A DNA stretch of 64,000 bases from positions 1,984,001 to 2,048,000 of the forward strand of contig CP102611.1 of NCBI GenBank assembly GCA_041874755.1, written 5' to 3'. The notes under the pieces are model-generated. The model made no database searches. It saw only the letters and a list, made by a program, of their open reading frames with translations, and was not told the DNA's origin. The DNA comes from Chitinibacter sp. SCUT-21. GTDB taxonomy: Bacteria; Pseudomonadota; Gammaproteobacteria; Burkholderiales; Chitinibacteraceae. A program made the position numbers and the translations under genes. Below are positions 43,462 through 51,730 of the stretch, in pieces (position 1 is the first letter of the stretch; the number at the start of each line of letters is the position of its first letter).

Positions 43462-44046
43462 TTAGCCCAACATATTCAAGTACTCGAGTGTCTCGATTGC
43501 GCCATTTAAAATACAGCCATCCTGTATATACTTATAGATCAATTGGGCGTTTTCTTCTGGCGATATACCCATGGTGGAAATTTGCAAGTCATAGCTTATT
43601 TCTTGGTGAACTCGCTCAAATTCCCACGCCGCCATACCGATCGCACGATCACCGCGCGCCTGTTCGCGTGCGGCTAATTCGTCCAGCTCGCAGTGCACGC
43701 CAACCAGCAACACCCGGTATCCCGCCAGCTCGGTAAGCAATTCACGTTTTTCGCCGCGTTCGCACCACGCATTATCCAAAATCAAATGGCAACCCGCTTG
43801 CAGCAAACCCGGAATCGCATAATGGTACGCTCGCACCAATTGGCCAAAATCATGGCCGCGCCGTTGGATAGGCTCACCGCGCTGCATTGCGGCAAGATCG
43901 CTAAGTGGCAAAGCGTAGAGCACCGAATCAATGCTGAAATTCAGGTATTGCTGCGGCAAGATTTCTTGCAGCGCTTTGGCGATACTGGTTTTGCCCGAGC
44001 TGCTACAACCATTCAAAATAATAACTTGGGGAAGGTGACTCATCAT
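43462..44046 (-). CDS. chloramphenicol-phosphotransferase-like P-loop kinase
   Basis: A 194-residue kinase. IILNGCSSSGKTSIAKALQE is the Walker A region, and FSIDSVLYALP follows with the conserved Asp of the CPT family. A lid with Arg residues lies near 125-140. The family includes Streptomyces chloramphenicol 3-O-phosphotransferase, but most members phosphorylate unknown metabolites, so no resistance role should be assumed. Two adjacent ATG codons (44046 and 44043) can start it. It is downstream of thiD in the same direction. Confidence 0.82.
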   Translation of the reverse strand: MMSHLPQVIILNGCSSSGKTSIAKALQEILPQQYLNFSIDSVLYALPLSDLAAMQRGEPIQRRGHDFGQLVRAYHYAIPGLLQAGCHLILDNAWCERGEKRELLTELAGYRVLLVGVHCELDELAAREQARGDRAIGMAAWEFERVHQEISYDLQISTMGISPEENAQLIYKYIQDGCILNGAIETLEYLNMLG

Positions 44047-44092
44047 CCGGCCTAAAAAACCAAATAGAACTCGGTGTTTTTACATTAATAAA

Positions 44093-44968
44093 TCATTGGA
44101 TCGATTTTTTTCCGTCTTGATCGGCGTCGAATTCAATCACAGTAGGGGGTACTTCTTCAGCAGGTGGGCGGGCCCAAAACAAGCGATCTGGAATCATTTG
44201 CCCCATGCCCGGCCGGTAGGCATTCGATAAGGCTTGGAAGGTGTAATCCTGCGCTTCTTGCATGGCAGTGGTGATATCAGCGCCATTGGCCATTGCCCCC
44301 GCAATCGCAGATGCTAAGGTTGCACCAGCACCATGGAAGCTACCCGGCAAGCGATCCCAATTATCACTGCGAACCCGACCTAGGGCGCTATACAGCGTGT
44401 TCACAACTTTCGGCGTTTTTTCATGTGGTCCAGCGATCAGCACATATTCGCACCCGCATTGCAAAATCCGCTGCGCAGCGGCATCAAGCGGCAAATCTTC
44501 TTGCTCTTCAGGGTCTTCGCTACCCAATTTACGCGCATCATTGCTATTGCAGCTCACCAAATAGGTATGCGGAAACAATAGTTCGCGCATCGCGCTATAG
44601 AGGTCTTCATCAGCCAATTCTTCACCGCGCCCCATGCTAAACACCGGCTCTAGAATCAGCGGAATATCAGGGTAATCCGACGCAATTTCGGCGATCACGG
44701 CCAGGTTTTCTACTGAACCAACCATGCCCACTTTAATCGCATCAATTTTGATGTCTTCCAGAATAAAGCGGGCTTGTTCATCCAAAAACTCGCTATCAAC
44801 CGACTGAAAACTTTGCACGCCGGCCGTATCTTGCACCGTCATTGCAGTCACAATCGGTAGCGCATGGCAGCCTAGCGAAGCCAAGGTCAAAATATCGGCC
44901 ATCAGGCCTGCACCGCCTGAGGGATCATTGGCGGCAAAGACCAATACAGTGGGCGGAGTTGAAATCAT
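44093..44968 (-). CDS. thiD: hydroxymethylpyrimidine/phosphomethylpyrimidine kinase
   Basis: A 291-residue ribokinase-fold enzyme that phosphorylates HMP and HMP-P in thiamine biosynthesis. VFAANDPSGGAGLMADILTL is the substrate-binding opening, and VVTAMTVQDTAGVQ-like and DAIKVGMVGS stretches follow. The anion-hole tract reads HGAGATLASAIA, in which the Cys usual in ThiD (GxGC) is Ala. The C-terminus is about 20 residues longer than in E. coli. The ATG at 44968 is preferred over a TTG at 44977. It is divergent from rubredoxin, a common betaproteobacterial arrangement. Confidence 0.92.
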   Translation of the reverse strand: MISTPPTVLVFAANDPSGGAGLMADILTLASLGCHALPIVTAMTVQDTAGVQSFQSVDSEFLDEQARFILEDIKIDAIKVGMVGSVENLAVIAEIASDYPDIPLILEPVFSMGRGEELADEDLYSAMRELLFPHTYLVSCNSNDARKLGSEDPEEQEDLPLDAAAQRILQCGCEYVLIAGPHEKTPKVVNTLYSALGRVRSDNWDRLPGSFHGAGATLASAIAGAMANGADITTAMQEAQDYTFQALSNAYRPGMGQMIPDRLFWARPPAEEVPPTVIEFDADQDGKKSIQ

Positions 44969-45040
44969 AAGTAGCAATGAACCAGAATAAGTTTAAAATC
45001 AGTCCTTGAATTCTAAACCACTCTGGATGGATTAACGCGA

Positions 45041-45205
45041 ATGAAAAAATATATGTGCCTGATTTGTGCGTTTATTTACGATGAAGCCGCTGGTCGCCCA
45101 GAAGACAATATTGCGCCAGGTACCAAATGGGAAGACGTACCGGTCAATTGGACCTGTCCAGACTGCGGTGCACGCAAAGATGACTTTGAAATGGTTGAAA
45201 TTTAA
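45041..45205 (+). CDS. rubredoxin
   Basis: A 54-residue electron carrier with an Fe(SCys)4 centre. Cys6 and Cys9 ([14 protein letters not shown]) and Cys39 and Cys42 ([17 protein letters not shown]) are the four ligands at the standard spacing. The length is typical. It is divergent from thiD, with about 70 bases between the starts, and directly upstream of the M48 peptidase gene. Confidence 0.97.
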   Translation: MKKYMCLICAFIYDEAAGRPEDNIAPGTKWEDVPVNWTCPDCGARKDDFEMVEI

Positions 45206-45214
45206 AGGTTAAGC

Positions 45215-46093
45215 ATGAAAACAACGCTTATTGTTAGCACTCTGGCTTTAGCATTGCTGGCAGGCTGTCAGCAAGTTAATACCACCCAAGGCGGAACTGT
45301 GGGAGCCAATCGCAAGCAAAATATGAGCACCCTGCTACCGAGCGAGCAGGTTGATCAAATGGCCGCTGCCGCGTATGCCGACACCATCAACCAAGCCAGA
45401 CAAAAAAATGCACTACTCCCCGCCAATCACCCCACCACCGTACGTGTCAAAAATATCGCTGCACGTTTAATCCCGCAAACCACGGTATTTCGCCCTGAGG
45501 CGGCCAATTGGAAATGGGAAGTGAATGTTGAGCAAAATAAACAGCTCAACGCTTATTGCATGGCCGGCGGCAAAATTATGTTTTACACCGGCATCATCGA
45601 GCAATTGCAACTCACCGACGATGAAATCGCGCAAATTATGGGGCATGAAATCAGCCACGCCTTGCGCGAACACAGCCGCGAGCGCATGAGCGAGGAATAC
45701 AATAAACAGATGGGCATGCAGGGCATTTCGATTGCAGCCTCGATTCTGAGCGGCGGTAAATATGCCGATCTCACCAATACCGCGCTCGGCGTTGGTAGCC
45801 AAGCGTATGACGTAGCTTTAGCTTTGCCCAATAGCCGTACGCATGAATCAGAAGCCGACGTCATGGGCTTGGAATTGGCAGCGCGCGCCGGTTACAACCC
45901 ACAAGCAGCAGTGACCCTATGGCAAAAGATGGCAGCGGCGAGCAAAGGCGCACCGCCTGAGTTCCTGTCGACTCACCCATCCAATCAAAGCCGAATTGCC
46001 GAGCTACAAGCAAAAATTCCTATGGTGCAACCATTGTATGAAGCCGCCAAAAAAACACAGCCCCCCGCCAGCACGAAAAAGAAAAAAGGCTGA
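45215..46093 (+). CDS. M48-family metallopeptidase, lipoprotein
   Basis: A 292-residue periplasmic peptidase. The lipobox LLAGC (Cys near 18) anchors it to a membrane. IMGHEISHALREHSRERM holds the HExxH zinc site (His144 and His148), and NSRTHESEADVMGLEL supplies the third ligand Glu. The C-terminus is Pro/Lys-rich. It resembles LoiP/YcaL-type proteases of envelope protein quality control. It starts 9 bases after rubredoxin with its own AAAGG ribosome site. Confidence 0.93.
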   Translation: MKTTLIVSTLALALLAGCQQVNTTQGGTVGANRKQNMSTLLPSEQVDQMAAAAYADTINQARQKNALLPANHPTTVRVKNIAARLIPQTTVFRPEAANWKWEVNVEQNKQLNAYCMAGGKIMFYTGIIEQLQLTDDEIAQIMGHEISHALREHSRERMSEEYNKQMGMQGISIAASILSGGKYADLTNTALGVGSQAYDVALALPNSRTHESEADVMGLELAARAGYNPQAAVTLWQKMAAASKGAPPEFLSTHPSNQSRIAELQAKIPMVQPLYEAAKKTQPPASTKKKKG

Positions 46094-46118
46094 TCTAGGC
46101 TAAGGTTGAACTTGCAAG

Positions 46119-46157
46119 CAGCACCTACAGTGTTAAGCACTTTGGTGCTGTTTTTTT
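46119..46157 (+). terminator. rho-independent terminator of the M48 peptidase gene
   Basis: CAGCACC (46119-46125) pairs with GGTGCTG (46144-46150) around an 18-base loop with a small inner stem, followed by seven T. Confidence 0.85.
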
Positions 46158-46213
46158 AACACGCCAGCACTATCTGATCTTGCCCCTTTTTTTACCTTGC
46201 ACTGGAAATCATC

Positions 46214-46636
46214 ATGCTCTGGGTTAAAGCATTTCACCTTATTTTTGTTATCAGCTGGTTTGCCGGTTTATTTTATTTACCCCGCATTTTCGTCAATCAA
46301 GCGATGGCAACCGAGCCAGCAGAGATCGAGCGCCTTGGGCTGATGGCCCGCAAGTTGTATCGCTTTATGACACCGATTGCCGGCTTAGCGCTGATTTTTG
46401 GCATTTGGACTTGGGGCTATTACGATTTTTATATTGGGCCGGGCTGGATTTGGATGCACATCAAGCTGACACTGGTGGCGCTTTTAATTGCGTATCACGC
46501 TTGGTGTGGCAAAATCTATCGCGACTTTGCGGCTGGGAAAAACACACGTAGTCACGTTTGGTATCGCGTGTTTAACGAATTGCCAGTTCTGGTTTTATTC
46601 GCGGTCGTCATCTTAGTGATCGTCAAACCTTTTTAA
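46214..46636 (+). CDS. hemJ: HemJ protoporphyrinogen IX oxidase
   Basis: A 140-residue membrane protein with four helices. The HemJ opening WVKAFHLIFVISWFAGLFYL contains the conserved His, followed by LPRIFVNQAM, and WMHIKLTLVALLIAYHAWCG carries further conserved Lys and His. HemJ oxidises protoporphyrinogen IX to protoporphyrin IX late in heme synthesis. hemL, another heme gene, lies about 1 kb downstream on the same strand. Confidence 0.9.
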   Translation: MLWVKAFHLIFVISWFAGLFYLPRIFVNQAMATEPAEIERLGLMARKLYRFMTPIAGLALIFGIWTWGYYDFYIGPGWIWMHIKLTLVALLIAYHAWCGKIYRDFAAGKNTRSHVWYRVFNELPVLVLFAVVILVIVKPF

Positions 46637-46734
46637 AGCTGTCTGGTTCAACGCAGGCAGTTGGTAGCATTAGTTTTCCTCGCCCAGCAAGGCGGGCCTA
46701 GCGACAACTTTTGCCTTACGAATTAGAGAGAACT

Positions 46735-47121
46735 ATGAAAACACTCCTACTAGCCACCAGCTTGGCCGCACTTTTAAGCGCCTGCGGTGAACCCAAAGCC
46801 CAATGCGGTGTTTACGCGATTGGCCCGAATCAAATTAAAGAATTTCTGAAAGAAAACAAAGCTGAACCTGCACCAGGTCGTACTGAAAAAGCCAAACTAC
46901 CCGCCGACTTTCCACCGCAGCTCATCGATAAAGATGGCTATTACCGCGGCATGCAGGTCTTTTGCAAAATCGACGAAGCCAAAGCTGCGATTACTACCCA
47001 AGGCCATCAGAATTGGGGCGTTTACGAGCTCAATACAGAATGGGATAAAGGTGTATATCAAGCAGACGATCAAGCCTATCACCTGAAAGACATCACCACC
47101 ATTAAGCAGGCCATCGAATAA
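46735..47121 (+). CDS. hypothetical lipoprotein
   Basis: A 128-residue exported lipoprotein. The lipobox LLSAC lies near 13-17 after a short hydrophobic signal. Two further Cys (near 24 and 83) could form a disulfide in the periplasm. No domain is recognised. AGAGAG lies just before the ATG at 46735. Its TAA shares one base with the ATG of the CYTH gene. Confidence 0.7.
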   Translation: MKTLLLATSLAALLSACGEPKAQCGVYAIGPNQIKEFLKENKAEPAPGRTEKAKLPADFPPQLIDKDGYYRGMQVFCKIDEAKAAITTQGHQNWGVYELNTEWDKGVYQADDQAYHLKDITTIKQAIE

Positions 47122-47582
47122 TGGCAACGGAAATCGAACGGAAATTTCTGTTAAAAAACAGCGATTGGCGCTCTTTAGTAGCTAAAAGCACGCGGATTGC
47201 ACAAGGCTATCTGAATGCCGAGCCAGAGCGCACGGTAAGGGTAAGGGTCAAAGGCGACGCAGGCTTTTTAACCATTAAAGGCAAAAACGACGGCATTAGT
47301 CGGCTGGAATTTGAATACCCAATTCCTGTAGCCGATGCGCTGGAAATGCTGAAACAGTGCCCGAACGTGCTCGATAAAACCCGCCATTTGGTTGAAATCG
47401 ACGGCCATACCTTTGAAATCGACGAGTTTCACGGCTTAAACGATGGCTTAATCGTCGCGGAAATCGAGCTGGCCAGCGAAGACGCCCGCTTCCCGCAACC
47501 CGAGTGGTTGGGCGATGAGGTCTCGGGCGATGCGCGCTATTACAATAGTGCGCTATCGGAAAAACCGTTTTCAAGCTGGTAA
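47121..47582 (+). CDS. CYTH-domain triphosphate tunnel protein
   Basis: A 153-residue protein. TEIERKFLL is the ExExK signature of the CYTH (triphosphate tunnel) fold. VRVRVKGDAGFLTIKGKN supplies the Arg and Lys of the tunnel, and FEIDEFHG and VAEIELASED supply the acidic metal ligands. Small bacterial members are inorganic triphosphatases. The ATG overlaps the preceding lipoprotein stop by one base, so translation is coupled. Confidence 0.92.
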   Translation: MATEIERKFLLKNSDWRSLVAKSTRIAQGYLNAEPERTVRVRVKGDAGFLTIKGKNDGISRLEFEYPIPVADALEMLKQCPNVLDKTRHLVEIDGHTFEIDEFHGLNDGLIVAEIELASEDARFPQPEWLGDEVSGDARYYNSALSEKPFSSW

Positions 47583-47600
47583 AATAGCAGAACACATCAG

Positions 47601-47625
47601 GGTCGACTTAGTCGGCCCCTTATTT
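47601..47625 (+). terminator. terminator-like hairpin after the CYTH gene
   Basis: GGGTCGAC pairs with GTCGGCCC, including one G-T pair, around TTA, followed by CTTATTTT. Confidence 0.65.
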
Positions 47626-47693
47626 TATCTAGGGTATATCTCTGTAATAAAATCCAGAATTATTCGCTAGATAAATACCATATAGAGGTATTT

Positions 47694-48977
47694 ATGAATC
47701 GCAATGAACAACTCTTCGCCGCCGCGCAGCAACACATCCCTGGCGGTGTCAATTCACCCGTGCGCGCATTTGGCTCGGTCGGCGGCACGCCGCGTTTTTT
47801 CAAAAAAGGCGAGGGCGCTTATGTTTGGGATGCTGACGGTAAAAAGTATATTGATTACGTTGGCTCTTGGGGCCCGCTAATTCTAGGCCACGCGCATCCA
47901 GCAGTGATCGAGGCGGTAACGCGCACAGCAAAAAACGGTATGAGCTTTGGTGCACCGACCGAAGGCGAAATCGAAATCGCCGACCTGCTGTGCCAAATGT
48001 TGCCTTCAATGCAGCAAGTACGCCTGGTATCCAGCGGTACCGAAGCGACGATGAGCGCGATTCGCCTCGCGCGCGGTTTTACTAGTCGCGATAAATTGAT
48101 CAAATTCGAAGGCTGCTACCACGGCCACGCTGATAGTTTACTGGTCAAAGCCGGCTCTGGCCTGCTGACCTTTGGTAATCCATCATCCGCGGGCGTACCT
48201 GCTGCCGTTGCCGCCGACACCATCGTGTTGCCGTACAACGACGTGGCCGCGCTAGAAGCCGTGTTTGCCGAACAAGGCGACCAAATCGCCGCGCTGATCG
48301 TCGAGCCGATCGCCGGCAATATGAATCTGGTGCAGCCAAGCAAAGAATTCGTCGCCGCTATGCGTAAATTAACGCAAGACCATGGCGCAGTACTGATTTA
48401 CGATGAAGTGATGACGGGGTTTCGCGTTGGACTGCAATGCGCACAAGGCCTACACGGCATTACCCCTGATTTAACTTGCTTGGGTAAAGTGGTTGGCGGT
48501 GGTTTGCCACTGGCGGCATTTGGTGGCCGCGCCGACATCATGGCCAAGCTCGCGCCACTTGGCCCTGTTTATCAAGCCGGCACTTTATCAGGCAACCCAC
48601 TCGCCGTCGCCGCGGGAATGGCGACATTGCAAGAAATCAGCAAACCGGGCTTTTTTGAAGCTTTGAGCGCCAAAACCAAAGCCTTCGCCGATGGCCTCAA
48701 CGCGATTGGAGCACAATTGCCAAACGACAAAACCATCAGCGCACAAGCCGTTGGCGGCATGTTCGGAATTTACTGCAGCCCAAGCGTACCGCACAGCTAC
48801 AACGACGTGATGAACAGCGAACGCGCCCGCTTCAACGCCTTCTTCCACGCCATGCTCGACGAAGGCATTTACCTAGCGCCATCCGCGTTTGAAGCAGGTT
48901 TTGTCAGCGCAGCGCATGATGAAACCGATATCAGCTACACCCTGCATTCAGCCGCGAGCGTGTTGCAGCGCATCTAA
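47694..48977 (+). CDS. hemL: glutamate-1-semialdehyde 2,1-aminomutase
   Basis: A full-length, 427-residue PLP enzyme converting glutamate-1-semialdehyde to 5-aminolevulinate, the first tetrapyrrole precursor. [17 protein letters not shown] opens the protein. [34 protein letters not shown] and [13 protein letters not shown] are the PLP region, and [16 protein letters not shown] holds the Schiff-base Lys. AGAGG lies before the ATG. A long stem-loop follows the stop. Confidence 0.97.
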   Translation: MNRNEQLFAAAQQHIPGGVNSPVRAFGSVGGTPRFFKKGEGAYVWDADGKKYIDYVGSWGPLILGHAHPAVIEAVTRTAKNGMSFGAPTEGEIEIADLLCQMLPSMQQVRLVSSGTEATMSAIRLARGFTSRDKLIKFEGCYHGHADSLLVKAGSGLLTFGNPSSAGVPAAVAADTIVLPYNDVAALEAVFAEQGDQIAALIVEPIAGNMNLVQPSKEFVAAMRKLTQDHGAVLIYDEVMTGFRVGLQCAQGLHGITPDLTCLGKVVGGGLPLAAFGGRADIMAKLAPLGPVYQAGTLSGNPLAVAAGMATLQEISKPGFFEALSAKTKAFADGLNAIGAQLPNDKTISAQAVGGMFGIYCSPSVPHSYNDVMNSERARFNAFFHAMLDEGIYLAPSAFEAGFVSAAHDETDISYTLHSAASVLQRI

Positions 48978-48996
48978 GTAGTCTTCAATACCATAT

Positions 48997-49047
48997 TGGG
49001 TATATTGATACAGCCATTATTGATAAATAGCTGTACCAATATACCCA
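48997..49047. terminator. long stem-loop after hemL
   Basis: TGGGTATATTGATACAGC pairs with GCTGTACCAATATACCCA (17 of 18 pairs) around a 15-base loop, followed by TTTTAT. It is probably the hemL terminator. Confidence 0.7.
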
Positions 49048-49316
49048 TTTTATCTGCCAAAACAGACCTTTCATCTTCAGCACTTCCCGCCTTTCGTACG
49101 TTGCAATGCAACGTTAGTCTAGCTAACAAGACAATTTCCTAAATCTGAACTATTTTAGTAAAGCTAGTTGAAATAAAAATCAACATTGATATGTAACCAA
49201 TTAGCTACATCAAACTAACCGTTTATCCATTTAAATATACAGCACATCGTTTAAGGCAGTGGCCCTACCACAAAACAAAATACTATTACTGCAACAATAT
49301 TATTGGAGTGGAAAAG
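49048..49316. other. AT-rich region with dyads upstream of the minor pilin cluster
   Basis: No gene is seen. Two adjacent inverted repeats, CGTTGC-AAT-GCAACG (49099-49113) and GTTAG-TCTAG-CTAAC (49113-49127), could be operator sites. The rest is AT-rich and probably holds the promoter of the pilin genes. Confidence 0.45.
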
Positions 49317-49823
49317 ATGCTCGTGCGTGGTTTTACATTAATTGAAATGTTAGTAACACTGGCGATATTGGGTATATTAATGGCAATTGCAATTCCTTCG
49401 TACCTTGACTTAATTGACAGACAAAAATTAGTTGATGCAACAGAGAAAATTTATAGTGATTTGCAAATAATGCGGACTGCAACAAAGTCAAAAAGTGAAG
49501 ATGTTTATATTAATGTAAATAAGACTGGAAATAATTGGTGTATCGGTTCCAATTTAAAAACAAGCTGTGATTGCACTCAAGATACAGAATGTACAACAAC
49601 AAAAACAAAATCAGCAGAGTTTCCTTCCATTGATATTGATGGAATGTCATTAAATGGCCAGCAATTTGATCAAGTACGTGGGATATTAAGTTCAGGCTAT
49701 GGCGATATAACTTTAATCTCAAGCAGAGGAAAAAAAACAACTATTAAGTTAAATGCTGTTGGTGATATTTCAGTTTGCTCACCAAGTGGAACAACTAGAA
49801 TTGGAGATTATAAAGCATGTTAA
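49317..49823 (+). CDS. type IV minor pilin, FimT/GspH-like
   Basis: A 168-residue prepilin. The class III signal is very short: after MLVR comes the cleavage motif G/FTLIEMLV with Glu at +5 and a hydrophobic N-terminal helix. The C-terminal globular part has several Cys (CSPSG, YKAC) and a GspH/FimT-like strand pattern. GGAG lies 11 bases before the ATG at 49317; a GTG at 49308 is an alternative. It is the first gene of a four-gene minor pilin set, overlapping the next gene by 7 bases. Confidence 0.85.
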   Translation: MLVRGFTLIEMLVTLAILGILMAIAIPSYLDLIDRQKLVDATEKIYSDLQIMRTATKSKSEDVYINVNKTGNNWCIGSNLKTSCDCTQDTECTTTKTKSAEFPSIDIDGMSLNGQQFDQVRGILSSGYGDITLISSRGKKTTIKLNAVGDISVCSPSGTTRIGDYKAC

Positions 49824-50512
49824 AACAATCAGGATTTTCACTGATAGAATTAATGATCGCAATGGCAATTGGTATCTTTGCCTTATTAGCCATATCGACG
49901 GTAATGACAAACAATATTCAATTTGGAAAAAACACAATTGATTTATTAAAGCTAAACCAAACAATGAGAAGCACTATGAATATCATCAGTGATGATATTC
50001 GACGTGCAGGATATTGGAATAATGCGAGCAAATTATTAGATGGATCCGCAACACAAAATCCACATGCCTATCCAAATTCTCCGGTGACAATCGGAACCAA
50101 TTGCATCATCTTTTCCTATGATAGGGATAATGTTGGCGATACGGTGAATGATAGTGAGAAATTTGGTTATGCCCTAATCAATAATACAATCTATATGCGA
50201 ACACCAGGTTCATATTATGGCTGTGATCCAAGCTTAATCAGCAGTAGTAATCCTGCATGGCAAGCAATTACAGATCCAGCAAAAATTAAAGTTACAACTT
50301 TCACTTTTACAAAAACTGCACCAACTGATTCAAGCCATCAAGTTAGCTATAACTCATCAACTAATATTTGCATCACAGATATAAAAATTGAGATTAATGC
50401 AGAAACAAAAAGTATAAATAGTATCATTAAACAACCAATTCAAAAAATAATTAGAATACGGAACGACACAATCAGAACTGATACCGCATCAACCAGTAGA
50501 GTTTGTGCATAA
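49817..50512 (+). CDS. pilW: type IV minor pilin, PilW-like
   Basis: A 231-residue prepilin. Leader MLKQSG, cleavage before FSLIELMIAMAIGIFALLAI with Glu+5. The following LNQTMRSTMNIISDDIRRAG is the PilW signature (a helix ending in Asp-Ile-Arg-Arg-Ala-Gly). Minor pilins form the tip or priming complex of type IV pili and take part in adhesion, twitching and DNA uptake. It lies between the FimT-like and PilX-like genes. Confidence 0.85.
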   Translation: MLKQSGFSLIELMIAMAIGIFALLAISTVMTNNIQFGKNTIDLLKLNQTMRSTMNIISDDIRRAGYWNNASKLLDGSATQNPHAYPNSPVTIGTNCIIFSYDRDNVGDTVNDSEKFGYALINNTIYMRTPGSYYGCDPSLISSSNPAWQAITDPAKIKVTTFTFTKTAPTDSSHQVSYNSSTNICITDIKIEINAETKSINSIIKQPIQKIIRIRNDTIRTDTASTSRVCA

Positions 50513-50522
50513 GGAAAATAAA

Positions 50523-51707
50523 ATGATTAAACATCAAAAAGGAACAGCAACTCTATTTGTCTCAGTGGTTGCTTTATTAATAATGACTATTGTCGCATTC
50601 TTTGTAAATAGATCAACTATTTCTGATGTATTGAATGCTTTAACAATGAATCAGAGCAGTAAGTCATTTGAAGCGGCTGAAGCAGGGCTTAATTTTGCGC
50701 TAGCCAAAATTAATGATGAAACGTTGGTGACGATAGCAGGAGTTCAAACTCAGTCATTCAAACAATATTTTTGTACAGGTAATTATGTAAAAGATAGTAC
50801 TAATGGCTGCAATGCAACATTAACTAATAATTCCACTAACAAGTATATTTTTAACGAAAATGCACCTGATTCAGCATATGATTTTCAGGTCACTATGGAA
50901 AGTCCAGACCCTACCAAGGGTTTAATTATTACATCCATTGGTGGAAAAGATAATTGCTTATTTGGAATTAATTGCAATAAAAAAACAATAAAAACAACTT
51001 TTGCTATAGCACCTTTTCTAACTAAATTACCTCCTGATGCGATTTCCTCACCAGGTAGTGTAACTATTGGGGGTAGTACTTGTGCAGAAAACTCAACAGG
51101 GAATGGCGGATTTGCTGTTCGCGCAGGCTCAAGTGCCAGCACTACCAATAATCTAAACGGCACAGGCTGTACTGCTAGTGGTAATGGTTTTCATGGTGCA
51201 ATCTCAACCGTTGATGGCAGTTTACAAGGGATGCAGGGTGGATTGGGTGCCATGCCATTAAGCTCAAGTGCAAACGATCTTCAAACTTACTTCCAGTATG
51301 TTTTTGGCAAATCCCCGAACGAAATGTATGCCGAAGCCGATGTTAAAGCATCAGATTCTTTAAGTAATTATTCAGGCTGTGCTAAATCATGCGGCAAAAT
51401 TATCTGGCTTAATAATCCAGGTAATAATTTGGCTGGTACCTTTGGTACATTAGATGATCCAGTCATTGTAATTATTAATGGATCAGTCGATACGAGCTCA
51501 AATTTTACTATTAATGGTCTTTTATACGTATCAGGTTCTTTAACTACAAATGGTAATCAAACCGTGAATGGCGCTATTTCAGTAGCAGGTGCATATAATT
51601 CACAGGGTTCTATTGATATTAAATATGATAAGTCAATCTTTGATGCGGCCAAAAAAATTCACGCTGGTTATACTATGCTGGGTGGTGCTTGGCGTGATTG
51701 GCAATAA
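50523..51707 (+). CDS. PilX-like pilus assembly protein
   Basis: A 394-residue protein. The N-terminal hydrophobic helix (about 7-27, GTATLFVSVVALLIMTIVAF) matches PilX N-terminal domains, and SSKSFEAAEAGLNFALAKI contains the EAAEAG motif of this family. The helix lacks a Glu at the prepilin +5 place, as is usual for PilX. The C-terminal part, low in charge and rich in Asn, Ser, Gly and Thr, ends with a beta-rich repeat (SGSLTTNGNQTVNGAISVAG). AAGGAA supports 50523 as the start. Confidence 0.75.
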   Translation: MIKHQKGTATLFVSVVALLIMTIVAFFVNRSTISDVLNALTMNQSSKSFEAAEAGLNFALAKINDETLVTIAGVQTQSFKQYFCTGNYVKDSTNGCNATLTNNSTNKYIFNENAPDSAYDFQVTMESPDPTKGLIITSIGGKDNCLFGINCNKKTIKTTFAIAPFLTKLPPDAISSPGSVTIGGSTCAENSTGNGGFAVRAGSSASTTNNLNGTGCTASGNGFHGAISTVDGSLQGMQGGLGAMPLSSSANDLQTYFQYVFGKSPNEMYAEADVKASDSLSNYSGCAKSCGKIIWLNNPGNNLAGTFGTLDDPVIVIINGSVDTSSNFTINGLLYVSGSLTTNGNQTVNGAISVAGAYNSQGSIDIKYDKSIFDAAKKIHAGYTMLGGAWRDWQ

Positions 51708-51730
51708 TTGGTGGATATTGGAGCAGAATC

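Noticed and set aside
43462..44046. Antibiotic resistance gene (chloramphenicol phosphotransferase)
   Set aside because: Only the fold matches; the context is housekeeping and nothing points to drug binding.
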